From Enterobacter cloacae subsp. cloacae ATCC 13047 (GTDB taxonomy: Bacteria; Pseudomonadota; Gammaproteobacteria; Enterobacterales; Enterobacteriaceae), in NCBI RefSeq assembly GCF_000025565.1, contig NC_014121.1, positions 2,542,001 to 2,606,000 of the forward strand: a stretch of DNA of 64,000 nt, in the 5' to 3' direction. Below, piece after piece: positions 11,535 to 19,866 of the stretch. Within the stretch, counting starts at the first letter, position 1; each line of letters begins with the position of its first letter. The notes under the pieces were generated by a model. The model did no database searches. It saw nothing but the letters and a program-made list of their open reading frames with translations, and was not told the origin of the DNA. Position numbers and translations under genes: made by a program.

Positions 11535-12656
11535 ATGGATTATCACTTAGCACTGAACTGGCCCGAGTTTATTGAACGCTACTGGCAGAAACGCCCGGTA
11601 GTTCTTAAGCGCGGGTTCAGCAATTTTGTCGACCCTATCTCGCCTGACGAACTGGCTGGCCTGGCCATGGAAAACGAAGTCGACAGCCGCCTGGTGAGCC
11701 ACCAGGATGGAAAATGGCAGGTCAGCCATGGTCCTTTCGAAAGCTACGATCACCTCGGTGAAAATAACTGGTCATTACTGGTGCAGGCGGTCAACCACTG
11801 GCACGAGCCGACGGCAGCCTTAATGCGCCCGTTCCGCGCCCTGCCCGACTGGCGAATGGACGATCTGATGATCTCCTTCTCCGTGCCAGGGGGCGGCGTT
11901 GGCCCACATCTGGATCAGTACGATGTGTTTATCATTCAGGGGACCGGCCGCCGTCGCTGGCGCGTGGGTGAAAAAGTGCCGATGAAACAGCACTGCCCGC
12001 ATCCTGACCTGCTTCAGGTAGATCCGTTTGACGGGATCATCGACGAAGAGCTGGAGCCGGGAGATATTCTTTATATTCCGCCGGGATTCCCACATGAAGG
12101 CTACTCGCTGGAAAACTCCCTCAATTATTCTGTCGGATTCCGCGCGCCAAGTGGTCGTGAGATGATCAGCGGTTTTGCCGATTACGTTCTGCAACGCGAG
12201 CTGGGCAGCCACCGCTACAGCGATCCGGATGTGCCTTCCCGCGAGCATCCGGCAGACATTCTGCCAGCAGAACTGGATAAGCTGCGCGGCATGATGCTGG
12301 ATCTGATCAACGAGCCGGAACATTTCAGACAGTGGTTTGGTGAGTTTATCAGCCAGTCACGTCACGAGCTGGATGTGGCGCCTCCGGAGCCGCCGTACCA
12401 GGCCGACGAGATTTATGATGCGCTGCTGCAGGGTGACAAGCTGGTTCGCCTGGGTGGGTTACGCGTGTTGCGCATCGGTGAAGATGTCTTCGTCAACGGC
12501 GAGAAGCTGGATTCTCCGCATCGCCCGGCGCTGGAAGCCATCGCCAGCCATCTGGTACTGACTGCCGATACCTTTGGCGACGCCCTGGAAGATCCCTCTT
12601 TCCTCGCCATGCTTGCCGCGCTGGTCAACAGCGGGTATTGGTTCTTTGAGGACTGA
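11535..12656 (+). CDS. roxA: Ribosomal protein uL16 arginine hydroxylase RoxA (YcfD)
   Basis: A JmjC-type 2-oxoglutarate/Fe(II) oxygenase that hydroxylates an arginine of ribosomal protein L16. It has 373 residues, the same as E. coli. The iron-binding facial triad is His125 and Asp127 in GPHLDQYD and His187 in FPHEGYS. The C-terminal winged-helix domain is complete (ends ALVNSGYWFFED). It has its own upstream gap of 91 bases after phoQ and is followed by a REP hairpin with a T-run that may end transcription. Confidence 0.96.
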   Translation: MDYHLALNWPEFIERYWQKRPVVLKRGFSNFVDPISPDELAGLAMENEVDSRLVSHQDGKWQVSHGPFESYDHLGENNWSLLVQAVNHWHEPTAALMRPFRALPDWRMDDLMISFSVPGGGVGPHLDQYDVFIIQGTGRRRWRVGEKVPMKQHCPHPDLLQVDPFDGIIDEELEPGDILYIPPGFPHEGYSLENSLNYSVGFRAPSGREMISGFADYVLQRELGSHRYSDPDVPSREHPADILPAELDKLRGMMLDLINEPEHFRQWFGEFISQSRHELDVAPPEPPYQADEIYDALLQGDKLVRLGGLRVLRIGEDVFVNGEKLDSPHRPALEAIASHLVLTADTFGDALEDPSFLAMLAALVNSGYWFFED

Positions 12657-12668
12657 GTTGTAATGTAT

Positions 12669-12700
12669 TGCCGGGTGGCGCTGCGCTTACCCGGCGTTTT
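12669..12700 (+). repeat. REP element (also a likely roxA terminator)
   Basis: TGCCGGGTGGCGCTGCGCTTACCCGGC is a typical enterobacterial REP palindrome. It lies 12 bases after the roxA stop and is followed by GTTTTT, so it may act as a terminator. It marks the 3' side of the RAYT remnant. Confidence 0.85.
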
Positions 12701-13152
12701 TACTGCCACTCCCCCGCCGCAAAATCCACAATCTCCGCGGCCCAATCCGCCGGATACAACCCTTCCCGTACATCCCGATGAAACGTTGAAAACGGCCAGT
12801 CGACAACCTTACCAACGTACCCATGTTTCACCGGGTTGAGGTAGATGTAATCCATATGTCGGCGGTAATCATTGTCGTTGCGGATGGTATGTTCCCAGAA
12901 ACGCGCCTGCCAGATATGGCGCATTTCAATATTTCGTGAGAACGTTTTTTTGATGTCACGCCAGCGCCCGGAAAAATCGCTGTCACCTTCCGGCAAGGTC
13001 CAGATACAGTGCATATGTTCAGGAAGGATCACCCAGCCATTAATCGTAAAGGGCTTTGATCGTTTCACCGAGGAGGTGGCCTGGCGGAGGCTATCAATAT
13101 GGCGGGTAAGTAAATCGCTCTGTCGGTTTTGCAGGTTAACGGTAAAAAACCA
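12700..13152 (-). pseudogene. REP-associated tyrosine transposase (RAYT), 5' end replaced by a REP sequence
   Basis: RAYTs are single-copy HUH-type nucleases that act on REP sequences. This copy keeps about 150 of the usual ~165 residues: WFFTVNLQNR at the start, the HUH motif PEHMHCIW, and the nucleophilic Tyr in DYIYLNPVKHG. Homology stops exactly at the Trp codon (13150-13152). The next base starts a REP palindrome, where other RAYTs read roughly YRRVYIPGGT. Read back to the pepT stop codon, the frame stays open but has no ATG, GTG or TTG start. The first usable start is a GTG at 13068, giving 122 residues that lack the first beta strand. So it is probably non-functional. REPs flank it on both sides. 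Confidence 0.85.
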
Positions 13153-13219
13153 GGTGGCGCTGCGCTTACCGGGCCTACGATCCGAATGTAGGCCGGGTAA
13201 GGCGAAGCCGCCACCCGGC
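13153..13219. repeat. REP doublet (BIME-like)
   Basis: Two inverted REP units, GGTGGCGCTGCGCTTACCGG and GTAGGCCGGGTAAGGCGAAG with its continuation to CCGCCACCCGGC, are separated by about 10 bases. This is a classical BIME layout. It sits between the pepT stop and the RAYT remnant, and the first unit abuts the RAYT reading frame. Confidence 0.88.
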
Positions 13220-13228
13220 TTAATGTGG

Positions 13229-14452
13229 CTAACGCTTCGCGGTTAACTCCGCAATCCGCACAATCACCTTCACCGCTTTTTCCATCCCTTCCAGCGTCAC
13301 AAACTCATGCTTACCGTGGTAGTTGTATCCCCCGGTAAAGAGATTCGGGCACGGCAATCCCATGAAGGACAGTTGCGAACCGTCGGTGCCGCCGCGAATC
13401 GGCTTCAGCACCGGTTCAATATCGCAGTCGCGCATGGCCTGCTGGGCGATATCCAGGATATGCGGATGCTCCATGACCTTCTCGCGCATATTGTAGTAGC
13501 TGTCTTCAATAATCAGCTCAATATAGCAGTCCGGGTGTAGCCCCTTACCCACCTTCTTCGCGATTTCCATCATCTTACGCTTGCGCGCTTCGAACGCTTT
13601 ACGGTCAAAGTCACGCACGATGTAGTGCATCTGCGCGCTGTCCACCGTGCCTTTGATGCTGGTCAGGTGATAAAAACCTTCATAACCTTCGGTCTGCTCC
13701 GGGCTCTCATTCGCCGGAACTTCCGCATGAATACGGGACGCCAGCGACAGCGCATTCACCATCACACCTTTGGCGGAGCCAGGATGCACATTATTACCCA
13801 CAATTTTGATGGTCACGGACGCGGCATTGAAGTTTTCAAATTCCAGTTCGCCCACGCCACCGCCGTCCACGGTATAGGCCCACTGCGCGTTAAAGGCCTC
13901 GACATCAAAATGTTTCGCCCCCTTGCCCACCTCTTCGTCCGGCGTAAAGGCCACACGGATATCACCGTGCGGAATATTTTTTCCTTTCAGCACCGCCAGT
14001 GCCGTCATGATTTCCGCGATACCCGCTTTGTCATCTGCCCCCAGCAGCGTTTTGCCATCCGTGGTGATCAGCGTCTGCCCGAGGAGCTGGTGCAGCACCG
14101 GGAACATTACCGGCGAAAGCACTTCGTCACCTATTCCCAGCGCAATGTCACCGCCACGGTAGTTTTCCACAATCTGCGGATTAACATGTTTACCGCTAAA
14201 ATCCGGAGAGGTGTCGACATGGGAGATAAAGCCAATCGCCGGAATATCACCGGGGACGTTGGCAGGCAGCGTTCCCATCACAGTGCCTTTTTCGCTCAGG
14301 GTGACATTGACCAGCCCCATGGCCTCAAGCTGCTCTTTGAGCAGGTTTAATAACTTCCACTGGCCTTCGGTGCTTGGCACCTGGCGGACACCCGGTTTAG
14401 ATTGGGTATCCAGCGAAACGTACTGTAAAAAACGCTCAAGTAATTTATCCAT
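13229..14452 (-). CDS. pepT: Peptidase T (tripeptide aminopeptidase)
   Basis: Cytosolic dizinc M20-family aminopeptidase that removes N-terminal residues from tripeptides. It has 407 residues (E. coli 408). The metal-binding motifs are ISHVDTSPD near residue 78, LLGADDKAG near 140 and AFTPDEEVG near 173; the last zinc ligand is the His of NYHGKHEF near the end. I chose ATG at 14452 ([11 protein letters not shown]) because it matches the E. coli N-terminus; the frame continues upstream without homology. The gene is normally divergent from potA. Here an IS110-family element lies in the shared upstream region. Confidence 0.96.
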   Translation of the reverse strand: MDKLLERFLQYVSLDTQSKPGVRQVPSTEGQWKLLNLLKEQLEAMGLVNVTLSEKGTVMGTLPANVPGDIPAIGFISHVDTSPDFSGKHVNPQIVENYRGGDIALGIGDEVLSPVMFPVLHQLLGQTLITTDGKTLLGADDKAGIAEIMTALAVLKGKNIPHGDIRVAFTPDEEVGKGAKHFDVEAFNAQWAYTVDGGGVGELEFENFNAASVTIKIVGNNVHPGSAKGVMVNALSLASRIHAEVPANESPEQTEGYEGFYHLTSIKGTVDSAQMHYIVRDFDRKAFEARKRKMMEIAKKVGKGLHPDCYIELIIEDSYYNMREKVMEHPHILDIAQQAMRDCDIEPVLKPIRGGTDGSQLSFMGLPCPNLFTGGYNYHGKHEFVTLEGMEKAVKVIVRIAELTAKR

Positions 14453-14552
14453 GCAGTCACCCTCACTTTTTGTGACAACATTATCAATAAGCATCAAAAC
14501 GCAAATATTGCGTCAGGTCACTTTTATCCCGCAAACGAGAATATTTAATGAG

Positions 14553-14564
14553 ATGGTCACTCCC
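14553..14564 (+). repeat. Left subterminal inverted repeat of the IS
   Basis: ATGGTCACTCCC, the exact reverse complement of 15858-15869. Confidence 0.88.
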
Positions 14565-14612
14565 TCCTTCCCGGTACTATGCTGAGGACAGGCTTTCATT
14601 CGGAGAACTATC

Positions 14613-15617
14613 ATGGAAAACATTGCGCTCATTGGTATCGATCTGGGTAAAAACTCTTTCCATATTCATTGCCAGGATCGTCGCGGGAAGGCTGTTTACC
14701 GTAAAAAATTTACCCGGCCAAAGTTGATCGAATTTTTGGCGACATGCCCCGCTACAACCATCGCAATGGAAGCCTGTGGCGGTTCTCACTTTATGGCACG
14801 CAAGTTGGAAGAGTTGGGGCATTCCCCAAAGCTGATATCACCACAATTTGTCCGCCCGTTCGTTAAAAGCAATAAAAACGACTTTGTCGACGCCGAAGCT
14901 ATTTGTGAAGCTGCATCGCGTCCGTCTATGCGTTTTGTGCAGCCCAGAACGGAATCTCAGCAGGCAATGCGGGCTCTGCATCGTGTCCGTGAATCCCTGG
15001 TTCAGGATAAGGTAAAAACAACCAATCAAATGCATGCTTTTCTGCTGGAATTTGGCATTAGCGTTCCCCGAGGAGCTGCCGTTATTAGCCGACTGAGTAC
15101 CATTCTTGAGGATAATAGTTTGCCTCTTTACCTCAGCCAGTTATTGCTGAAATTACAACAGCATTATCACTATCTTGTTGAGCAGATTAAAGATTTGGAA
15201 TCCCAGTTGAAACGAAAGTTGGACGAAGATGAGGTTGGACAGCGCTTGCTGAGCATTCCCTGCGTCGGAACACTGACAGCGAGTACTATTTCAACTGAGA
15301 TTGGCGACGGGAAGCAGTACGCCAGCAGCCGTGACTTTGCGGCGGCAACAGGGCTTGTACCTCGGCAGTACAGCACGGGAGGTAGGACGACATTGCTGGG
15401 AATTAGTAAGCGAGGTAATAAAAAGATCCGAACTTTGTTGGTTCAATGTGCCAGGGTATTCATACAAAAACTGGAACACCAGTCTGGCAAATTGGCCGAT
15501 TGGGTCAGGGATTTACTGTGCCGGAAAAGCAACTTTGTCGTCACTTGTGCTCTGGCAAACAAGCTGGCCAGAATAGCCTGGGCCCTAACGGCACGACAGC
15601 AAACTTATGTAGCATAA
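14613..15617 (+). CDS. IS110/IS1111-family DEDD transposase (RNA-guided recombinase family)
   Basis: A 334-residue recombinase. The N-terminal RuvC-like DEDD domain (about 5-155) has Asp10 in GIDLGKNS, Glu53 in AMEACGGSH, and Asp90 and Asp93 in KNDFVDAEA. A coiled-coil-like linker (about 165-205) is followed by the Transposase_20 domain (about 208-300). That domain contains IPCVGTLTA and QYSTGGRTT, whose serine (about 254) is the likely nucleophile by comparison with IS621. The start ATG follows a CGGAG site. The gene is intact with all four acidic residues, so it may be active. Members of this family are directed by a bridge or seek RNA encoded in the element's non-coding end. Confidence 0.92.
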   Translation: MENIALIGIDLGKNSFHIHCQDRRGKAVYRKKFTRPKLIEFLATCPATTIAMEACGGSHFMARKLEELGHSPKLISPQFVRPFVKSNKNDFVDAEAICEAASRPSMRFVQPRTESQQAMRALHRVRESLVQDKVKTTNQMHAFLLEFGISVPRGAAVISRLSTILEDNSLPLYLSQLLLKLQQHYHYLVEQIKDLESQLKRKLDEDEVGQRLLSIPCVGTLTASTISTEIGDGKQYASSRDFAAATGLVPRQYSTGGRTTLLGISKRGNKKIRTLLVQCARVFIQKLEHQSGKLADWVRDLLCRKSNFVVTCALANKLARIAWALTARQQTYVA

Positions 15618-15857
15618 CGGCAGAAATACACCGGTTTAAAGAATTACTGATCTGGTTTTGCGAATACTGATATTGATGATACTAACGGCCCACCGGCCTG
15701 TTGAGGAACCTGTAAAACGGAAAGGCTCATTGAAGCCGTATATTTTCTGGAGGTTCATCAGGCGCGGAACTCATCAAGGCGCGGGAATAAAATCCCATTC
15801 AGACGCCGGATAGATTCAAGCAAGCCAACTTGTCGTCAAAATCGGTGTTGCAAAAAC
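15618..15857 (+). ncRNA. Putative seekRNA/bridge RNA region of the IS
   Basis: A 240-base non-coding stretch separates the transposase stop from the right inverted repeat. The left side has only about 48 bases. In IS1111-type elements the guide RNA is encoded in this 3' non-coding segment, in contrast to IS110/IS621 types, where it is upstream. No ORF with family support is present. The RNA boundaries and guide loops are not determined, and I could not confidently match loops to the flanking target by eye. Confidence 0.5.
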
Positions 15858-15869
15858 GGGAGTGACCAT
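15858..15869 (+). repeat. Right subterminal inverted repeat of the IS
   Basis: GGGAGTGACCAT, the exact reverse complement of 14553-14564. Confidence 0.88.
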
Positions 15870-15872
15870 AGA

Positions 15873-16045
15873 TTCCGTTTATATCGTGTACGTCAGTAAA
15901 TGTAGCTTATGAATCAGTGACAAGGATTGGCGATTACAGTGGTTTGCCGTAGAATGTCCGCCCTCATTACGAGTCACCAAGGTGGTTACACACAAACCCC
16001 GCTTCGGTCTGCTGCCCGGAGCGTCTATATGGGACAGCGCAAAAA
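15873..16045 (+). promoter_or_regulatory. potABCD upstream region
   Basis: About 170 bases between the IS right end and potA hold the operon promoter and leader. CCCGGAGCG supplies a Shine-Dalgarno sequence about 7 bases before ATG 16029, the start equivalent to that of E. coli potA. I did not identify convincing -35/-10 boxes. Confidence 0.5.
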
Positions 16046-17164
16046 TTGAATACTCAATCCCGTTCACGTTCACCGCTGGTGCAACTGGAACGAATTCGTA
16101 AAAGTTTTGATGGTAAAGATGTCATTTCCGACCTCAATCTGACCATCAATGATGGTGAATTCCTCACGCTGCTTGGCCCTTCTGGCTGCGGCAAGACAAC
16201 CGTACTGCGCCTTATCGCCGGGCTGGAAAGCGTCGATAGCGGCCATATCCACCTTGAAAAGCAGGACATTACCCAGGTCCCCGCTGAAGATCGTCACGTT
16301 AACACCGTTTTTCAAAGCTATGCTTTGTTCCCGCACATGACCGTGTTTGAAAACGTTGCGTTTGGTCTGCGGATGCAAAAAACACCGGCCAGCGAGATCC
16401 CGCCGCGCGTGACCGAGGCGCTACGGATGGTACAGCTGGAGGAGTTTGCTCAACGCAAACCGCATCAGCTGTCTGGTGGTCAACAGCAACGTGTGGCCAT
16501 CGCCCGTGCGGTGGTCAACAAACCGCGTCTGCTTCTGCTGGATGAGTCCCTCTCCGCGCTGGACTACAAACTGCGCAAGCAGATGCAGAACGAGCTTAAG
16601 GCCCTGCAGCGTAAGCTCGGCATCACCTTCGTCTTTGTGACGCATGACCAGGAAGAAGCGCTCACCATGTCCGACCGTATCGTGGTGATGCGTGATGGCA
16701 AAATCGAGCAGGACGGCACGCCGCGCGAAATCTACGAAGAGCCGAAAAACCTGTTTGTGGCGAGCTTCATTGGCGAGATCAATATCTTCAACGCCACGGT
16801 TATCGAGCGTCTGGATGAGCAGCGCGTTCGGGCGAATGTCGAAGGCCGCGAGTGCAATATCACCGTTAACTTTGCCGTTGAGAAGGGACAAAAGCTCAAC
16901 GTGCTGTTACGCCCGGAAGATCTGCGCGTCGAGGAGATCCACGGCAATGCGCAAGCCGAAGGATTGATCGGCTATATACGCGAGCGTAATTACAAGGGGA
17001 TGACGCTGGAATCCGTTGTCGAACTGGAAAACGGTAAGATGGTGATGGTCAGCGAGTTCTTTAACGAGGACGACCCGGACTTCGATCATTCGCTCGATCA
17101 AAAAATGGTTATTAACTGGGTAGAAAGCTGGGAGGTTGTGCTGGCTGATGAAGAACACAAGTAA
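16046..17164 (+). CDS. potA: Spermidine/putrescine ABC transporter ATPase PotA (apparent 5' frameshift)
   Basis: ATPase of the PotABCD polyamine importer on the cytoplasmic face. Walker A is GPSGCGKTT, the signature LSGGQQQR, Walker [13 protein letters not shown], and the switch His lies in VFVTHDQEE; a TOBE-type C-terminal domain follows. The intact frame starts only at TTG 16046, encoding [15 protein letters not shown]. The expected start, ATG 16029 with a good ribosome site, reads MGQRKN then TGA. It enters the main frame if one A is added to the five-A run at 16041-16045, which gives MGQRKKLNTQ, closely like E. coli MGQSKKLNKQ. So a one-base deletion, or a weak TTG start, must be considered. 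The ABC domain itself is complete. Confidence 0.93.
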   Translation: MNTQSRSRSPLVQLERIRKSFDGKDVISDLNLTINDGEFLTLLGPSGCGKTTVLRLIAGLESVDSGHIHLEKQDITQVPAEDRHVNTVFQSYALFPHMTVFENVAFGLRMQKTPASEIPPRVTEALRMVQLEEFAQRKPHQLSGGQQQRVAIARAVVNKPRLLLLDESLSALDYKLRKQMQNELKALQRKLGITFVFVTHDQEEALTMSDRIVVMRDGKIEQDGTPREIYEEPKNLFVASFIGEINIFNATVIERLDEQRVRANVEGRECNITVNFAVEKGQKLNVLLRPEDLRVEEIHGNAQAEGLIGYIRERNYKGMTLESVVELENGKMVMVSEFFNEDDPDFDHSLDQKMVINWVESWEVVLADEEHK

Positions 17165-18005
17165 ATTCCAGAATGTGGTGATTGCCACGATCGTCGGTTG
17201 GCTTGTGTTGTTTGTCTTTTTACCCAACCTGATGATCATCGCCACCAGCTTTTTGACCCGCGACGATGCCCACTTTGTGGCGCTGGTCTTTACGCTGGAT
17301 AACTACTCACGTTTGCTCGATCCGCTCTACTTTGATGTGCTGCTGCACTCATTGAACATGGCGCTGATCGCCACCGTTGCCTGCCTGGTGCTGGGGTATC
17401 CCTTCGCGTGGTTCCTGGCGCGTCTGCCACAAAAAATCCGCCCGCTGCTGCTCTTTTTACTGATTGTGCCGTTCTGGACCAACTCCTTAATTCGCATCTA
17501 CGGGCTGAAAATTTTCCTCAGCACCAAAGGCTATCTGAACGAGTTTCTGCTGTGGCTGGGGGTGATTGATACGCCAATCCGCATTATGTTTACCCCGGGC
17601 GCGGTGATTATTGGTCTGGTCTATATCCTGCTGCCGTTTATGGTGATGCCGCTCTACTCCAGCATTGAGAAGCTGGATAAACCGCTGCTGGAAGCGGCCA
17701 AAGATCTGGGGGCGAATAAGCTGCAGACCTTTATCCGCATTATCATTCCGCTGACGATGCCCGGCATTATCGCGGGCTGTCTGCTGGTGATGCTTCCGGC
17801 GATGGGCTTGTTCTACGTCTCTGACCTGATGGGCGGTGCGAAAAACCTGCTGATCGGAAACGTGATTAAGAGCCAGTTCCTTAACATTCGCGACTGGCCG
17901 TTCGGCTCCGCCACCAGCATTACGCTGACGGTGGTGATGGGTCTGATGCTGCTGGTTTACTGGCGCGCGTCGCGGCTGCTGAATAAGAAGGTGGAACTCG
18001 AATGA
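17148..18005 (+). CDS. potB: Spermidine/putrescine ABC transporter permease PotB
   Basis: One of the two inner-membrane permeases of the polyamine importer. It has 285 residues and about six hydrophobic segments. The ATPase-coupling EAA loop reads [20 protein letters not shown] at about 200-219. I chose ATG 17148 (MKNTSKFQN), which overlaps the end of potA by 17 bases, implying translational coupling. It overlaps potC by four bases (ATGA). Confidence 0.96.
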   Translation: MKNTSKFQNVVIATIVGWLVLFVFLPNLMIIATSFLTRDDAHFVALVFTLDNYSRLLDPLYFDVLLHSLNMALIATVACLVLGYPFAWFLARLPQKIRPLLLFLLIVPFWTNSLIRIYGLKIFLSTKGYLNEFLLWLGVIDTPIRIMFTPGAVIIGLVYILLPFMVMPLYSSIEKLDKPLLEAAKDLGANKLQTFIRIIIPLTMPGIIAGCLLVMLPAMGLFYVSDLMGGAKNLLIGNVIKSQFLNIRDWPFGSATSITLTVVMGLMLLVYWRASRLLNKKVELE

Positions 18006-18793
18006 TCGGTCGACTGCTTCGCGGCGGTTTTATGACCGCCATTTACGCTTACCTGTATATTCCGATTATCATTTTGATCGTGAACTCGTTTAACAGTTCA
18101 CGCTTCGGGATCAACTGGCAGGGCTTTACCACTAACTGGTACAGCCTGCTGATGAACAACGACAGCCTGCTCCAGGCCGCGCAGCACTCATTAACGATGG
18201 CGATTTTTTCAGCAACGTTCGCCACGCTGATTGGTTCTCTCACCGCCGTGGCACTGTATCGCTACCGCTTTCGCGGTAAACCGTTCGTCAGCGGCATGCT
18301 GTTTGTGGTGATGATGTCACCGGATATCGTCATGGCGATTTCTCTGCTGGTACTGTTTATGCTGCTGGGTGTCCAGCTCGGCTTCTGGTCGCTGCTGTTT
18401 TCCCACATCACCTTCTGCCTGCCATTTGTGGTGGTGACGGTCTATGCACGCCTGAAAGGCTTTGATGTGCGTATGCTGGAGGCCGCAAAAGATCTCGGCG
18501 CCAGCGAGATGACCATTTTGCGCAAAATTATCCTGCCGCTGGCGATGCCCGCCGTCGCGGCCGGGTGGCTGCTCAGCTTCACCCTGTCGATGGATGACGT
18601 TGTGGTCTCCTCTTTTGTGACCGGGCCGAGCTATGAAATTCTGCCGTTGAAAATCTATTCGATGGTGAAAGTCGGCGTCTCGCCTGAGGTGAACGCGCTG
18701 GCGACCATACTGTTAGTGTTCTCTCTGGTACTGGTGATTGCCAGCCAGATTATTGCTCGTGATAAAACAAAATCTCAGGGGACAATGAAATGA
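18002..18793 (+). CDS. potC: Spermidine/putrescine ABC transporter permease PotC
   Basis: Second inner-membrane permease of the PotABCD complex. It has 263 residues (E. coli 264), about six transmembrane segments, and the EAA loop [20 protein letters not shown]. Start and stop codons overlap those of potB and potD (ATGA), so the operon is tightly coupled. It pairs with PotB to form the channel. Confidence 0.96.
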   Translation: MIGRLLRGGFMTAIYAYLYIPIIILIVNSFNSSRFGINWQGFTTNWYSLLMNNDSLLQAAQHSLTMAIFSATFATLIGSLTAVALYRYRFRGKPFVSGMLFVVMMSPDIVMAISLLVLFMLLGVQLGFWSLLFSHITFCLPFVVVTVYARLKGFDVRMLEAAKDLGASEMTILRKIILPLAMPAVAAGWLLSFTLSMDDVVVSSFVTGPSYEILPLKIYSMVKVGVSPEVNALATILLVFSLVLVIASQIIARDKTKSQGTMK

Positions 18794-19824
18794 AAAAAAT
18801 GCTTGCCGCTGCGGCACTGGTGCTCGGAATGGGCGTCGCGCACGCTGATGACAGCAAAACGCTCTACTTCTATAACTGGACTGAGTATGTGCCGCCGGGT
18901 CTGCTGGAGCAGTTCACCAAAGAGACGGGCATTAAGGTCATCTACTCTACCTACGAGTCCAATGAAACCATGTACGCCAAGCTTAAAACGTACAAGGACG
19001 GCGCGTACGATCTGGTGGTGCCATCGACCTACTTCGTCGACAAGATGCGTAAAGAGGGCATGATCCAGAAGATCGACAAGTCGAAGCTGACCAACTTCAA
19101 CAACCTCGATCCGCAGATGCTCAACAAACCGTTCGATCCGAACAACGACTACTCCATTCCGTACATCTGGGGTGCGACCGCCATCGGGGTTAACAGCGAA
19201 GCAATCGATCCTAAAACCGTCACCCAGTGGGCCGACCTGTGGAAGCCTGAATACAAAGGCAGCCTGCTGTTAACCGACGATGCCCGTGAAGTGTTCCAGG
19301 TGGCGCTGCGCAAGCTGGGTTACTCGGGCAACACAACGGACCCGAAAGAGATTGAAGCGGCCTATAACGAGCTGAAAAAACTGATGCCTAACGTGGCGGC
19401 GTTCAACTCCGATAACCCGGCGAACCCGTACATGGAAGGAGAAGTGAATCTCGGCATGGTGTGGAACGGCTCTGCATGGGTTGCGCGTCAGGCCGGTACG
19501 CCGCTGGAGGTCGTCTGGCCGAAAGAAGGCGGTATCTTCTGGATGGACAGCCTGGCTATTCCTGCGAATGCGAAAAACGTTGACGGTGCCCTGAAGCTCA
19601 TTAACTTCCTGCTGCGCCCGGACGTGGCGAAGCAGGTTGCCGAGACCATTGGCTACCCAACGCCAAACCTGGCCGCCCGCAAGCTACTGAAGCCTGAAGT
19701 GGCGAATGATAAATCCCTCTACCCGGATGCCGACACCATCAGCAAAGGTGAATGGCAAAACGATGTCGGCGATGCGAGCCGTCTGTATGAAGAGTATTAC
19801 CAGAAATTAAAAGCCGGCCGATAA
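18790..19824 (+). CDS. potD: Spermidine/putrescine-binding protein PotD
   Basis: Periplasmic substrate-binding protein that delivers polyamines to PotBC. It has 344 residues. A signal peptide MKKMLAAAALVLGMGVAHA ends at an AHA-D cleavage site near residue 19. The mature part has YFYNWTEYVP, YESNETMYAKL and the acidic/aromatic polyamine-binding residues of the family (for example YIWGAT and GMVWNGSAW). It is the last gene of the operon; a short GGGCC/GGCCC hairpin follows the stop, without a clear T-run. Confidence 0.96.
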   Translation: MKKMLAAAALVLGMGVAHADDSKTLYFYNWTEYVPPGLLEQFTKETGIKVIYSTYESNETMYAKLKTYKDGAYDLVVPSTYFVDKMRKEGMIQKIDKSKLTNFNNLDPQMLNKPFDPNNDYSIPYIWGATAIGVNSEAIDPKTVTQWADLWKPEYKGSLLLTDDAREVFQVALRKLGYSGNTTDPKEIEAAYNELKKLMPNVAAFNSDNPANPYMEGEVNLGMVWNGSAWVARQAGTPLEVVWPKEGGIFWMDSLAIPANAKNVDGALKLINFLLRPDVAKQVAETIGYPTPNLAARKLLKPEVANDKSLYPDADTISKGEWQNDVGDASRLYEEYYQKLKAGR

Positions 19825-19866
19825 GGGCCGCAGATGGCCCTTCACGTCGCTACGCCGTGAGGGGCC

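Larger units (their letters stand above)
14546..15872 (+). mobile_element. IS110-family (IS1111 subgroup) insertion sequence
   Basis: The transposase gene is bracketed by a perfect 12-base inverted repeat, ATGGTCACTCCC at 14553-14564 and GGGAGTGACCAT at 15858-15869. Subterminal inverted repeats of this size, lacking in classical IS110 elements, define the IS1111 subgroup. The outer limits are estimates from the usual 7 bases outside the left repeat and 3 outside the right one. The element is about 1.33 kb and appears complete. It occupies the divergent pepT-potA intergenic region. IS110-type insertions do not usually make long target duplications, and I see none. The ISfinder name is unknown to me. 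Confidence 0.85.

Noticed and set aside
12661..13222. CRISPR-like repeats near roxA/pepT
   Set aside because: The repeats are REP palindromes in inverted orientation flanking a RAYT remnant, without regular spacers.
14484..14497. TTGAT-like palindrome upstream of pepT resembling an FNR site
   Set aside because: Only one half-site is good (TTGATGCTTATTGA on the minus strand) and it lies about 38 bases from the start codon, too close for a standard -41.5 activator site unless the leader is almost absent.
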